From Anaerococcus vaginalis (GTDB lineage Bacteria > Bacillota > Clostridia > Tissierellales > Peptoniphilaceae): a stretch of DNA of 64,000 nucleotides. A model generated the notes under the pieces. The model was given only the letters and a program-made list of their open reading frames with translations, searched no databases and was not told the origin of the DNA. The stretch spans positions 12,904-76,903 of the forward strand of contig NZ_HE978620.1 in the NCBI RefSeq assembly GCF_000307225.1, in the 5' to 3' direction. The translations under genes were made by a program, and so were the position numbers. Positions 29,339-39,111 of this stretch are shown one piece after another (the stretch's first letter is position 1; each line of letters opens with the position of its first letter).

Positions 29339-31424
29339 TTACTCCTTTATATTTTTCATTGATAAACCGATTCTTTCTCTTTTTTTATCAATTTCGATTA
29401 CTCTTACTTTTATTATATCAGAATTTGTAACAATCTCATTAGGATCTTTTATAAATTTATCGCTCATATTTGAAATATGGACAAGTCCATCAATTCCTAC
29501 TCCAATATCAACGAAACAACCAAATTCTGTAATATTTCTAACAGTTCCTTCTAAAATATCTCCTTCATTGAGATCACCGATTGATAAAACTTCACTTTTT
29601 GTAACAACTTCTGGAAGCTCATCCCTAGGATCACGTCCTGGTTTTTTTAACTCTTCTATTATATCCTTTAATGTTAATACCCCTACTTCAAGTTCTTGTG
29701 AGCATTTTTCTAAATTTATTTCATCTAAATTAAAATCTACAAGTTTTTTTGCGATTTTGTAGCTTTCTGGATGGACTGCGGTATTATCTAAAAAGTTTGG
29801 AGAGTCAGGAAATCTCAAAAATCCTGCTGCCATTTTGTAAGTTTTATCTCCAAGTCCTTTGACTTTTTTCAAATCTTTTCTTTCTATTATCTCACCATTT
29901 TTAAAATCTTCTTCTATTCTTTTTGCAAGATTTATATTTAAACCTGAAACATAGGATAATAATTTATATGATGCGTTATTTATATTTACACCAACTTCAT
30001 TTACACTATCTTCTACAACTTTTTCAAGCTCATCATCTAATTTTTTTGATTTATATCATGCTGGTATTGTCCAACTCCCAAATGTTTTGGATCAATTTTT
30101 ACAAGTTCAGCCATAGGATCTTGAAGCCTTCTTGCCATAGAAACTGCTCCTCTTATTGTTACATCAAGATCTGGAAATTCTTCTTCGCCAAGTTTTGATG
30201 CTGAATAAACTGATGCTCCCGCTTCATTTACAATCGCATAAGAAACACCTTCGACTTCTTTTAATAATTTATTTACAACAATCTCAGTTTCCCTACTTGC
30301 AGTTGCATTTCCCAAAGCAATTATATCAACATTATACTTTTTTATTAAATTTTTTAATATTTCTATTGATTCTTTTTCTTTTGAGTGAGGTTTTACCGGA
30401 TAAATTACTGCTTGATCCAAGAATTTTCCGTGCTTATCAATTACTGCAACTTTACAACCTGTCCTATAACCTGGGTCAAGACCAATTATATTTTTATCCT
30501 TGATTGGTCTTTGTAAAATATATGGTTTTAAATTTTTTGAAAAAACTTTTATTGATTCTTCTTCAGCTTTTTCTGTCAATTTATTTTTGATTTCTGTTGT
30601 TATTGTAGGTAGCAAGAGTCTCTTATAAGAGTCCTCTATTGTTCTTTTTATAAGCTCTTCTGTATAATCATTTTCCGATTTATAAAGATTTTTAATTAGG
30701 GTTAAATTGTAATTATCTGTAAATTCTAACTTTACTGTCAAATTATTATTTTTTTCTGCCCTATTTAAGGCTAAAATTTGGAAAGGTTTAAGATTTTTTA
30801 TTTTTTCATTAAAATCATAATAATTTTCATAAGTCAAATCTTCATCTTCTTTTTTTTCTGCCAAAATTCTTGCTCTTACAAGTCCATCTCTTCTGATTAT
30901 ATTTTTTACTTCGATATTATTCGCCACATCTTCTGCCAAAATATCCAAAGACATATTTATAGCATCGACTTCATCCTCAACGCCTTCTTTTATGTATTTT
31001 TTCGCAAAATCAAGACCATCTTCTTCACTTTTAGCTTTTGTCAAAATTTCATCTAAAAGTTCTTTAAGACCAAGCTCTTTAGCCTTATCTGCCCTAGTTT
31101 TTCTTTTTTCTTAAAAGGAGCATATATATCTTCAAGCTCAGTCAAAGTTTTAGCTTCTTCAATTTTTTCTTTCAATTCATCATCAAGCTTTTCTTGGTTT
31201 TCCAAAGAAGTAAGAATTTCTTCTTTTCTTTTTTCAAAATTTCTAAGCCTTGTAAGTCCACTTTCAATATCTCTAATTTCAGTATCTTTTAAGCCGCCAG
31301 TTTTTTCTTTTCTATATCTTGCAATGAAGGCAACAGTAGAGCCTTCATCTAATAATTTTATAACCTCATCGATACTTTTTTGATTAATATTCAATTCATC
31401 GGAAAGAATTTTAGAAATTTCCAT
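29339..31424 (-). CDS. tex: Tex RNA-binding transcription accessory protein
   Basis: Tex is a conserved nucleic-acid-binding protein involved in transcription and linked to ribosome rescue and competence in some species. Restored length is about 695 aa. The N-terminal helical part (FIARYRKEKTGGL, YAPFKKKRKTRADKAK), the YqgF-like RNase H domain (IGLDPGYRTGCKVAVID), the HhH region (GVGQYQHDINQKKLDDELEKVV) and the C-terminal S1 RNA-binding domain (EGTVRNITEFGCFVDIGV) are all present. Two frame breaks lie near 31104-31109 and at about 30045-30051 (plus-strand homopolymers); one base at each restores the frame. It heads a run with crr, proS, the thioredoxin-like gene and fba. Confidence 0.93.
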
Positions 31425-31461
31425 TATTACCTCACTAATTTAATCTAAAATCATAAAAGAA

Positions 31462-31496
31462 GCTGTTGCAAAAATAATTAATGATTCGCAACAGGC
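31462..31496 (-). ncRNA. Hairpin in the tex leader
   Basis: GCTGTTGC (31462-31469) pairs with GCAACAGGC (31488-31496) 38 bases upstream of the tex start. On the minus strand it is followed by TTCTTTT, so it could be an attenuator. Its sequence resembles the terminator hairpins at 31565, 32971 and 48553. Confidence 0.45.
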
Positions 31497-31564
31497 CCTT
31501 TAAGATTAATATTTTCTTTAAATACAAATACACTATACTCTTTTTTTTTGAAAAATAAAAAATT

Positions 31565-31609
31565 GGCTTTTGCAAAATCAGTTTATAGTTTCATAATTTT
31601 ACAAAAGCC
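31565..31609 (-). terminator. Terminator of the unknown membrane protein gene
   Basis: GGCTTTTGCAAAAT (31565-31578) pairs with ATTTTACAAAAGCC (31596-31609) with one mismatch. On the minus strand AATTTTTTATTTTT follows. It lies 9 bases after the stop of the gene at 31618. Confidence 0.85.
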
Positions 31610-31617
31610 AAAATCAA

Positions 31618-32790
31618 TTAATTTTCTGTTATATAATTTATTTTATATTTTGGAAAATTCATAGAAATAGTTCTACCTTGAAATTTGTCCCCAAAAGTCC
31701 TATCAAGTTCGTAAAGATTTGACGGATCATAAAAAACAACCTTTGAATTTTTTGCTTTTTCTGGGATCAAATCAAGTTGAAACTTATATTTTGATCTATT
31801 TTTAGAATAATCTAAAAGTAAATCTATAAATCTTCCATAATCATAGTCATTAAAATTTTCAAATTCTAAATCAACTTTGTATTCACTATCTTGTCTTATA
31901 TCTGCTATACACTTGTCTGATTTGTAAGATTTTTTAACCCCGTCAGATAAATTTGTCAAAGAAATCATAGTTATTAGTTTACTATTTTTATCATTAATAA
32001 GATTTATCAAATCATTTTGGTCCATTGTATCCTTAAAATCATCCAAATTTATCAAATTAAAAGAATTCTTATTTAACTCTTCTTTTATATCATCCAAATT
32101 AAGCTTTCTAGTTTCACTTAAATCAATATCTTTTTTATCTTCAAGTTCATCTTCCTTTTTCAAAACTTTTCTATTTGAATTTTTGCTTTGATTTAAAGAA
32201 TTTTTCCTAAAGGGAATGTTTAAATCATCAAATCTCATCCTTCCCTTATTTTCCTTTAAAGTATCAATTCTTTTATAAGTGTTATACAGAGTTGTAAACA
32301 CCATAAATAAAAAAGATAGGCTTGTAATTAAGCTTAAAATATTTTTATAAAGTCCATCACCAGGACTAAATAAATTCAATATAAGCATCAACAAAAATGG
32401 AAGAGAACCTGTATATGAAAAAAATCTTTTTATTGGATTTTCGCTAGACTTTTCTTCTTTGACAGGATTTTTATCTTTAAAAAGTTCTCTTTTTCTTTTT
32501 TTCTTTAAAATTTTTCTTATATTTTTATAGGCAAAAATAAAAATTCCCAAGGCATAAAGTATATAAATTATGAGCTTAATGATAGGAAAATTTAAGTATA
32601 TGTTAAATGGCAAGACCCTAATGAACATATCCAAAATAAAGGTCAATGCTAATAAAAACATACCCGCCTTTAATAAAATTTTTGATATCAAAAATAAAAT
32701 AATTAGACCTATTAGTATAAAAATAATCACTAAAGGTAAATTTATTCCATTTAAAATGTCATATATTCTATCGTAATTTATGTTATTCAT
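31618..32790 (-). CDS. Unknown membrane protein with long soluble C-terminus
   Basis: I do not recognise a family. The 390-aa protein has three N-terminal hydrophobic segments (about 18-37, 40-58 and 67-88), a basic patch (KKKRKRELFKDK, about 95-108), two more segments (about 128-145 and 150-170), and then about 210 charged residues. The last 130 residues alternate strands and helices and end with FQGRTISMNFPKYKINYITEN; they may form a folded cytoplasmic domain. The start at 32790 follows AAGGTGG. It is a single-gene unit with its own extended -10 promoter and terminator, divergent from tRNA-Thr. Codon use is like its neighbours. Confidence 0.8.
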   Translation of the reverse strand: MNNINYDRIYDILNGINLPLVIIFILIGLIILFLISKILLKAGMFLLALTFILDMFIRVLPFNIYLNFPIIKLIIYILYALGIFIFAYKNIRKILKKKRKRELFKDKNPVKEEKSSENPIKRFFSYTGSLPFLLMLILNLFSPGDGLYKNILSLITSLSFLFMVFTTLYNTYKRIDTLKENKGRMRFDDLNIPFRKNSLNQSKNSNRKVLKKEDELEDKKDIDLSETRKLNLDDIKEELNKNSFNLINLDDFKDTMDQNDLINLINDKNSKLITMISLTNLSDGVKKSYKSDKCIADIRQDSEYKVDLEFENFNDYDYGRFIDLLLDYSKNRSKYKFQLDLIPEKAKNSKVVFYDPSNLYELDRTFGDKFQGRTISMNFPKYKINYITEN

Positions 32791-32818
32791 ATTACCACCT
32801 TTGAAACAATTATACCAA

Positions 32819-32824
32819 ATAAAA
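32819..32824 (-). promoter_or_regulatory. Extended -10 promoter of the unknown membrane protein gene
   Basis: On the minus strand TATAAT is preceded by TTTGG, giving a TGn-extended -10, about 28 bases before the ATG. No good -35 is seen. Confidence 0.6.
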
Positions 32825-32847
32825 TAAAATTTTAAAATCTATATATA

Positions 32848-32875
32848 TTGAATAAAATCTAAATTTTCGTATAGT
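32848..32875 (+). promoter_or_regulatory. tRNA-Thr promoter
   Basis: TTGAAT (32848-32853), 16 bases, TATAGT (32870-32875), ending 10 bases before the tRNA. Confidence 0.75.
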
Positions 32876-32885
32876 AAATTTATAG

Positions 32886-32961
32886 GCTGGAATAGCTCAA
32901 TCGGTAGAGCAATTGTATCGTAAACAAAAGGTTGCGGGTTCAAGTCCTGTTTCCAGCTCCA
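32886..32961 (+). tRNA. tRNA-Thr (anticodon CGU)
   Basis: The 76-nt cloverleaf includes an encoded CCA. The acceptor arms GCTGGAA/TTCCAGC pair perfectly, with discriminator T. The D-arm is GCTC/GAGC. The anticodon loop is ATCGTAA, with CGT at its centre, so it reads ACG as threonine. The T-arm GCGGG/CCTGT has two G-U pairs and the loop TTCAAGT. The anticodon stem has an A-A mismatch at its outer end (27-43), and position 32 is A instead of the usual pyrimidine, which is slightly odd. Confidence 0.92.
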
Positions 32962-32970
32962 AATAAAAAA

Positions 32971-33012
32971 GCTCTTGCAAAATTAATAATATTTTTATAA
33001 TTTTGCAAGAGC
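32971..33012 (+). terminator. Bidirectional terminator between tRNA-Thr and mtaB
   Basis: The 15-base arms GCTCTTGCAAAATTA and TAATTTTGCAAGAGC are flanked by AAAAAA on the left and TTTT on the right. It can end both the tRNA transcript and the converging mtaB operon. Confidence 0.9.
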
Positions 33013-33043
33013 TTTTAAAATTTCAAAATTTTTATAAAATTTT

Positions 33044-34341
33044 TTAATCTATTATATCTCCAATTAAATAATCATTTATTCTTTTGGTGATCTTAACATT
33101 TTTTATTTCATTTATTTCAACATCATCTTTTGTATGAACTCTTAAATAATTTGTAGAATATCCCGACCTATATCCATCAATTTCTGTTTTTGTTTCAAAC
33201 AAAACTGACAAAGTTTTTCCAATTTGCTTATCTAAAAATGCGTGAGAATTTTCTTTTTCAATAATAGACAACTCTTTAGACCTTCTTTTTTTGATATTTC
33301 CATCAATTTGATTTTTCATTTGGGCTGCCTTGGTTCCATCTCTTTTTGAATATTTAAAAAGATGTGTTTTTGAAAATTTTATATCTTTTACAAAGTTTTT
33401 AGTTTCTTCATGATTTTTTTCGCTCTCATTTGGAAAACCTACTATGATATCTGTCGTTAAACCAGCATTTGGAAAATATTCTCTAATTAAATCAACTTTT
33501 TCTTTGAAAATTTTTGTATTATATTTTCTATTCATAAGTTTTAAAACATCATCAGATCCTGATTGGAGAGATAAGTGAAAATGATCACAAGCTTTTTTTG
33601 AATCTTTCATTCTTTGCAAAAAATCTCTGTCTATATGTCTTGGTTCCATTGATGAAAGTCTAATTCTTTCTATTCCATCAATTCTTGCAATATGCTCAAT
33701 TACATCAATTAAAGAAATATCCAAATCAAAATCTTTTCCATAACTTGCAACATGGATTCCTGTCAAAACAATTTCTTTAAAGCCATTATCTCTTAGTCTT
33801 TTTGCCTCATCAATTATTGAAACTAAATCTCTTGAAGCAATATTTCCTCTTGCATAAGGAATCAAACAATATGAGCAATACATATTGCAACCGTCTTGAA
33901 TTTTTATATAAGCTCTTGTCATATAGGCTTGGTTTGAAATTTCTAAATCTTCAATTTTCTCACCTATTGAAAATTTTTCTACATCTTCCATTTTTTCATT
34001 ATTTTTAATGAAATTTTCACAAAGCTCAACAACTTCTTCCTTATTTCTTGAGCCCAAAATTATATCTACGCCTTCAATTTTTTTAACTTCATCTGCTTTT
34101 ACTTGAGAATAGCAACCAATAACTGCAATAATTGCATTTTTATTTTCTTTTCTAGCCTTTGATATAGTTTGCCTAGATTTTCTATCACTCATATTTGTAA
34201 CTGTACAAGTATTTATAACATAAATATCAGCGTTTTTTTCTTTTTTTCAAAACCTCTTTTTTTAAATAATTCTTCTATTGCCTCTGATTCATACTGGTTT
34301 ACTTTACATCCTAAAGTTTTTATATTAAATGTCTTATTCAT
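33044..34341 (-). CDS. mtaB: tRNA t6A37 methylthiotransferase (MtaB)
   Basis: MtaB adds a methylthio group to t6A37, giving ms2t6A in ANN-decoding tRNAs. Restored length is about 432 aa. The N-terminal UPF0004 cysteines are in LGCKVN, NTCTVT and GCYSQ; the radical-SAM motif is CNMYCSYC near residue 155; a TRAM domain ends the protein. MtaB, rather than MiaB or RimO, is indicated by LGCKVNQYES and by the location after dnaJ, where mtaB is usually found in Firmicutes. A frame break in the A-runs near 34233-34248 separates the first 33 residues. The start at 34341 overlaps the dnaJ stop. Confidence 0.92.
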
Positions 34342-35453
34342 TAATCAAATAAATCCTTCAATTTTTCAAAAAAGTTCTTATCCTCTTTTACCTCATTACC
34401 AGATATTTCAGCAAACTCTTTTAATTTTTCTTTTTGTTCTTTGGATAATTTTGTAGGAGTTATAACTTTTACATAGAAATAAAGGTCTCCCTTTCTTTTA
34501 AGTCTATCAGATTTTATCCCCTCATTTTTAATCCTAAATTTAGTTCCTGTTTGAGTTCCTGCAGGTATATGGTATTGTTGAGTTGTTGTTAAAGTTGGAA
34601 CATCTACATTTCCACCAAGGGCTGCTGTCGCAAATGAAATTGGCATTTCATAATAAATGTCAAGTCCATCTCTTTTGAAAATATCGTGTTCTTCAACTTT
34701 TAAAATTATATACAAGTCTCCATAAGAGCCACCATTTTCACCAACATTTCCTTTTCCAACAATTCTCATAACAGAATCATTTTCAACACCACTTGGTATA
34801 TCTATTTTTATTTTTTCATTTTTGATTTTTTTACCTAAGCCATTACAATCAGGACATTTCTCTTCAATAATTTCCCCAGATCCGTGGCAATTATCACAAG
34901 TTGTTTGACGAGAAATTGTTCCAAATGGAGTTTGACTAATATTATTTATAACTCCTGTTCCCTTACATTTTGGACAAGTTTTGATTTTACTTTCATCTTT
35001 CGCACCTTTTCCGTGACAAGTTTCACACTCTACTTCTCTTCTAACTTGAATTTCTTTTGAAACTCCAAAAGCAGATTCTTTGAAAGTTAATTTTACAACT
35101 TGTTGAATGTCGGCTCCTTTTCTTGGCCTTTTTCCATTTTGACTTCTTCCTTGAGAAAAAATATCTCCAAAAAGATCTCCAAATATATCATCAAATCCTC
35201 CAAATCCACCAGAGAATCCACCACTTCCTCCATTTTCAAAAGCAGCTGAACCATAAGTGTCATATTGGTGTTTTTTTTGTGGATCAGATAAAATTTCATA
35301 AGCCTCTGAAATTTCTTTAAATTTTTCTTGAGCCTTATCATCATCTGGGTTTAGATCTGGATGATATTTTTTTGCAAGTTTCCTATATTTTCTTTTTAAT
35401 TCATCTTCGCTAACATTTTTGTCAACTTCGAGCAATTCATAAGGGTCTTTCAT
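34341..35453 (-). CDS. dnaJ: Chaperone DnaJ
   Basis: This 370-aa type I J-protein stimulates DnaK ATPase and delivers substrates. The J domain (1-68) has HPD, followed by a Gly/Phe-rich region (GGSGGFSGGFGGFDD) and four zinc motifs: CETCHGKG, CPKCKGTG, CDNCHGSG and CPDCNGLG. C-terminal substrate-binding domains follow. It starts at 35453 behind TGGAGG. A 187-base gap with a terminator and an extended -10 promoter separates it from dnaK, so it can be expressed independently. Confidence 0.97.
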   Translation of the reverse strand: MKDPYELLEVDKNVSEDELKRKYRKLAKKYHPDLNPDDDKAQEKFKEISEAYEILSDPQKKHQYDTYGSAAFENGGSGGFSGGFGGFDDIFGDLFGDIFSQGRSQNGKRPRKGADIQQVVKLTFKESAFGVSKEIQVRREVECETCHGKGAKDESKIKTCPKCKGTGVINNISQTPFGTISRQTTCDNCHGSGEIIEEKCPDCNGLGKKIKNEKIKIDIPSGVENDSVMRIVGKGNVGENGGSYGDLYIILKVEEHDIFKRDGLDIYYEMPISFATAALGGNVDVPTLTTTQQYHIPAGTQTGTKFRIKNEGIKSDRLKRKGDLYFYVKVITPTKLSKEQKEKLKEFAEISGNEVKEDKNFFEKLKDLFD

Positions 35454-35540
35454 TTATCCTCCAATATAAAAAAATAAATTATTGCTAATTTATTTGTGTT
35501 ATCTTAATTTATAATTTCATCTTTTTATCTAAGCTCAACT

Positions 35541-35549
35541 ATTATACCA
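35541..35549 (-). promoter_or_regulatory. Extended -10 promoter upstream of dnaJ
   Basis: On the minus strand this reads TGGTATAAT, a TGn-extended -10, about 90 bases before dnaJ. The -35 is weak. No CIRCE or CtsR site is seen here. Confidence 0.6.
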
Positions 35550-35594
35550 CTTTGATAAAAAATTAAATTATATTTTAAAATTTAAAATAAAAAT

Positions 35595-35625
35595 AAAGAA
35601 TAAGAAGCAATGCTTCCTATTCTTT
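35595..35625 (-). terminator. dnaK terminator
   Basis: AAAGAATAAGAAGCA pairs with TGCTTCCTATTCTTT (one mismatch) just after the dnaK stop. T-rich sequence follows on the minus strand. Confidence 0.8.
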
Positions 35626-35640
35626 AAATTCTATTTATTT

Positions 35641-37461
35641 TTATTCTTCGTCGTCATCTACAACTTCATAATCAGCATCTACTACATCATCGTTAGCTTT
35701 TCCAGCACTTGCTCCTTCTTGGTTTGCTTGAGCATTTTTATACATTGCTTCACTCATTGAGTAGATTTCTTGTTGTAAAGCTTCTGTTTTTGCTTTTATA
35801 TCTTCTGTATTATCAGTTTTAATGCTTGCTTCAAGATCTTTGATTTTTTCTTCAATCTTATCTTTTTCGCTTCCTTCAACTTTTGCTTCTTCAAGAGTTT
35901 TTCTTGCTTGGTAAACTAATGATTCAGCATTGTTTTTAACTTCAATACTTTCTTTTTTCTTTTTATCATCTTCAGCAAATTTTTCAGCTTCTTTTACTTT
36001 TTTATCTATTTCTTCGTCAGTTAAGTTTGTTGATGAAGTTATAGTAATTTTTTGTTCTTTTCCACTTCCTTGGTCTTTTGCAGATACATTTACAATACCA
36101 TTTGCATCGATATCAAATGTAACTTCAATTTGTGGAACTCCACGTCTTGCTGCAGGTATTCCTGTTAATTGGAACCTACCAAGTGTAGTGTTGTCTGCTG
36201 CCATTTCTCTTTCACCTTGTACAACGTGAATGTCTACATCTGTTTGTCCATCTGCTGCTGTTGTAAAGATTTGAGATTTTTTGGTTGGAATTGTTGTATT
36301 TCTTTCGATTAATTTTGTAGCAACTCCACCAAGAGTTTCAATTCCTAGAGAAAGTGGTGTAACGTCTAAAAGTAATAAATCTTTAACTTCTCCTGTCAAA
36401 ACTCCACCTTGAATTGCAGCACCAAGTGCAACACATTCATCTGGATTTATATCTCTTTGTGGTTCTTTTCCTATTATATTTTTAACCAAATCTTGAACAG
36501 CAGGAATCCTTGATGATCCTCCTACAAGTAAAACTTTTTGAATATCGCTTGGTGATAATGAAGCATCTTTTAATGCATCTTCTACTGGTCCTCTTGTAGC
36601 TTCTACTAAATCGTGTGTTAATTCATCAAATTTTGCTCTTGTAACTGTTATATCTAAGTGAACTGGTTGTCCATCAACAGCTGTAATGAATGGTAAGTTT
36701 ACATTTGTTGTTTTTGTTGATGACAATTCTTTTTTAGCTTTTTCTGCTGCATCTTTTAATCTTTGCATAGCTGTAAGATCTTTTGTTAAATCTACGCCAG
36801 TTTCTTTTTTAAATTCAGCTGCTAAATAATCAACTAATCTATTATCAAAGTCATCTCCACCTAATTTATTGTTTCCTCTTGTAGATAAAACTTCAAATAC
36901 TCCATCACCAACTTCAAGAATTGATACATCAAATGTACCACCACCAAGGTCGTAAACCATAATTTTTGCTTGGTCAGTTTCCTTATCCATTCCATAAGCA
37001 AGAGCTGCTGCTGTTGGTTCGTTTATAATTCTTTTTACATTTAAACCCGCAATTTTTCCAGCGTCTTTTGTAGCTTGTCTTTGAGCATCAGTAAAGTAAG
37101 CTGGAACTGTAATTACAGCATCTGTTACTGTATCGTTCAAATAACTTTCTGCATCTGATTTTAATTTTTGTAAAATCATTGCTGAAACTTCTTCTGGTGT
37201 ATAAGAATTTCCATCAATTTCTTTTGTTTTATAATCAGATCCCATTTCTCTTTTAATTGATGAGATTGTTCTATCTGGATTTGTTATTGCTTGTCTTTTT
37301 GCAGTTTCTCCTACAAGCCTTTCTCCATCTTTTGTAAATGCTACTACTGATGGTGTTGTTCTATTTCCCTCATGATTTGGGATTATTGTTGAATCCCCAC
37401 CTTCCATAACGGCAACTGCTGAGTTTGTTGTTCCTAAATCAATTCCTATAATTTTTGCCAT
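35641..37461 (-). CDS. dnaK: Chaperone DnaK (Hsp70)
   Basis: DnaK is the ATP-driven Hsp70 that binds exposed hydrophobic peptides. The 606-aa protein starts with [19 protein letters not shown] and carries [12 protein letters not shown] and [13 protein letters not shown]. The substrate domain starts near residue 380 ([17 protein letters not shown]), followed by a helical lid and an acidic tail ending YEVVDDDEE. The start at 37461 follows AGGAGG. It is third in the hrcA-grpE-dnaK operon, 12 bases after grpE. Confidence 0.98.
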   Translation of the reverse strand: MAKIIGIDLGTTNSAVAVMEGGDSTIIPNHEGNRTTPSVVAFTKDGERLVGETAKRQAITNPDRTISSIKREMGSDYKTKEIDGNSYTPEEVSAMILQKLKSDAESYLNDTVTDAVITVPAYFTDAQRQATKDAGKIAGLNVKRIINEPTAAALAYGMDKETDQAKIMVYDLGGGTFDVSILEVGDGVFEVLSTRGNNKLGGDDFDNRLVDYLAAEFKKETGVDLTKDLTAMQRLKDAAEKAKKELSSTKTTNVNLPFITAVDGQPVHLDITVTRAKFDELTHDLVEATRGPVEDALKDASLSPSDIQKVLLVGGSSRIPAVQDLVKNIIGKEPQRDINPDECVALGAAIQGGVLTGEVKDLLLLDVTPLSLGIETLGGVATKLIERNTTIPTKKSQIFTTAADGQTDVDIHVVQGEREMAADNTTLGRFQLTGIPAARRGVPQIEVTFDIDANGIVNVSAKDQGSGKEQKITITSSTNLTDEEIDKKVKEAEKFAEDDKKKKESIEVKNNAESLVYQARKTLEEAKVEGSEKDKIEEKIKDLEASIKTDNTEDIKAKTEALQQEIYSMSEAMYKNAQANQEGASAGKANDDVVDADYEVVDDDEE

Positions 37462-37473
37462 ATTAATTTCCTC

Positions 37474-38021
37474 CTATTTTGCAACTTTGACCATACTTGG
37501 TCTTATAACCTTATCATTTAGTTTGTATCCTTTTTGATAGGTTTCTATAATAAAATTCGCTTTAAAATCTTTATTTTCTTCAGTTTGAAAAGCGTGGTGG
37601 AAGTTTGGATCAAATTCTACTCCGTCAGATTCAATTTCTTCTAAACCTTCTTTTTCCAAAACTTGCCAAAAAGAATCTCTTATCATCATTATTCCTTTGA
37701 CAAAAGAATCTTCTTCATCCTGATCTTTTAATGCTCTGTCAAAATTATCTAAAACTGGTAAAAGTTCTTCGATTAAATTTGATACAGCAAATTTTTTAAA
37801 ATCAGATCTTGCTTTTTCTTCTCTTTTTTAAAATTAGTAAAATCTGCTAATAGCCTTTGATATTGTTCTTTGTAATCATTATCGTCATTAGATAATTCTT
37901 CTTCTACATTACCATCTTCATCAACTATTTCAGCATCTATTTCTTCTAATTCTTCGTCTGTTTTTTCTTTTAAGTCTTCTGCTTCTTTTTCATTTTTATC
38001 ATGCTTTTTTTCATTGTCCAC
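37474..38021 (-). CDS. grpE: Nucleotide exchange factor GrpE
   Basis: GrpE releases ADP from DnaK. An acidic N-terminal tail leads to the long helix (YKEQYQRLLADFTNFKKREEKARSD) and the beta domain (GVEFDPNFHHAF, GYKLNDKVIRPSMVKV). A break in a T6 run at 37824-37829 is repaired by one base, giving about 182 aa. The start is probably GTG at 38021, with AGGTG six bases upstream; GTG at 38030 is also in frame. No ATG start is available. It lies between hrcA and dnaK. Confidence 0.93.
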
Positions 38022-38038
38022 CTTAAACACCTACCTTA

Positions 38039-39037
38039 TTATTTGCTAAGTAAATCTGATATTAGTTTGATGTCAGAAATAACTTCCTTATAATCAATTC
38101 TTGTAAGTCCTATTATTCCAATTTGGCCTACAATGTCTTTGTCATAATCAAAATGTGAAGTTATGATTGTATTGTCTTTCAATTCATTTATCTCATTTTC
38201 ATCACCAATAGTAATTTTTAATTCATTATTGGAATTTTCAATCAATTCCCAAATTCTTTCTTTACTATCGAATATCTTAATAAACTCTCTAGCCTTAATT
38301 GGATCTTCAAATTCTTTGAAATTAAAGATATTGCCTAGTCCTTTTATGATAACTTCTTTGGTCAAATCACTTAAAGAATCATTGTTGATTTTTTTCTCCA
38401 AAATATCCAATAAATTCTCATATTTCTTATAGCCCGAATTTTTGATTTTTTCAAAAATTTTTGAAAGCTCTTTTAAACTTTTTCCTTCAATATTTTGTTT
38501 CAATAGTTTAGAAATCTCAATTAATTTCTCATCTTCAATTTCTTCACTTATATAAATTCTATCGCTTATTAAACTTCCGTTATCATAAACAAGAACAAAC
38601 AAAAGCATATTAGGATCAATTTTTAAAAGTTCTAAATTTATTACCTTAGTAATATTATTTCTTATAGTATAAGAAACGGCTGTAAGATTTGTCATTTTTG
38701 AAAGAAGTAGTGTCGCAGTCTCCACAATTTTTGAAACATTGCCATATCTTTTATCAAGAATTTTTTCTAAATTTTCATCTTCTTTTTCATTTAATGAACT
38801 TTCTAATAAATTATTTACATAAAGTCTGTAACCCTTATCGGATGGGTATCTTCCTCCAGATGTGTGAGCTTTTTCTAAAAGTCCCATCTTTTCAAGAGTG
38901 CTCATCTCATTTCTAATTGTTGCAGATGATATATCTAAAGAATATTCATTAAGTAATGAATTTGAACCAATAGGCTCTCCAAGATTAACGTATGAGTTTA
39001 TAATGGAAAAGAGTATCATCTTTTTTCTCTCGTTCAT
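38039..39037 (-). CDS. hrcA: Heat-inducible transcription repressor HrcA
   Basis: HrcA binds CIRCE and represses class I heat-shock genes; GroEL keeps it active. The 332-aa protein has an N-terminal winged helix (GEPIGSNSLLNEYSLDISSA, RNEMSTLEKMGLLEKAHTSGGR), then the HrcA dimerisation/effector domain and the GxIGxxR-like end (GQIGIIGLTRIDYKEVI). The start is the ATG at 39037 behind GAGGTG. A TTG further upstream at 39058 would begin inside the CIRCE element and is rejected. It autoregulates hrcA-grpE-dnaK. Confidence 0.96.
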   Translation of the reverse strand: MNERKKMILFSIINSYVNLGEPIGSNSLLNEYSLDISSATIRNEMSTLEKMGLLEKAHTSGGRYPSDKGYRLYVNNLLESSLNEKEDENLEKILDKRYGNVSKIVETATLLLSKMTNLTAVSYTIRNNITKVINLELLKIDPNMLLFVLVYDNGSLISDRIYISEEIEDEKLIEISKLLKQNIEGKSLKELSKIFEKIKNSGYKKYENLLDILEKKINNDSLSDLTKEVIIKGLGNIFNFKEFEDPIKAREFIKIFDSKERIWELIENSNNELKITIGDENEINELKDNTIITSHFDYDKDIVGQIGIIGLTRIDYKEVISDIKLISDLLSK

Positions 39038-39051
39038 TATTTTCACCTCAT

Positions 39052-39078
39052 TTAGCACTCCAATTATCTGACTGCTAA
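39052..39078 (-). promoter_or_regulatory. CIRCE operator
   Basis: TTAGCACTC, nine bases, GACTGCTAA: the canonical HrcA site with the exact 9-base spacer and one mismatch in one arm (GACTGCTAA for GAGTGCTAA). It sits between the -10 and the hrcA start. Confidence 0.95.
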
Positions 39079-39080
39079 TT

Positions 39081-39110
39081 ATAATATACTAGGTAATTTT
39101 CTTTTTGCAA
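39081..39110 (-). promoter_or_regulatory. hrcA operon promoter
   Basis: On the minus strand TTGCAA (39105-39110) and TATTAT (39081-39086) are 18 bases apart, directly upstream of the CIRCE element. Confidence 0.7.
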
Positions 39111-39111
39111 G

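Noticed and set aside
35454-35640. Second CIRCE element before dnaJ
   Set aside because: Only TTAGC-like fragments occur; no 9-base-spaced inverted pair is present.
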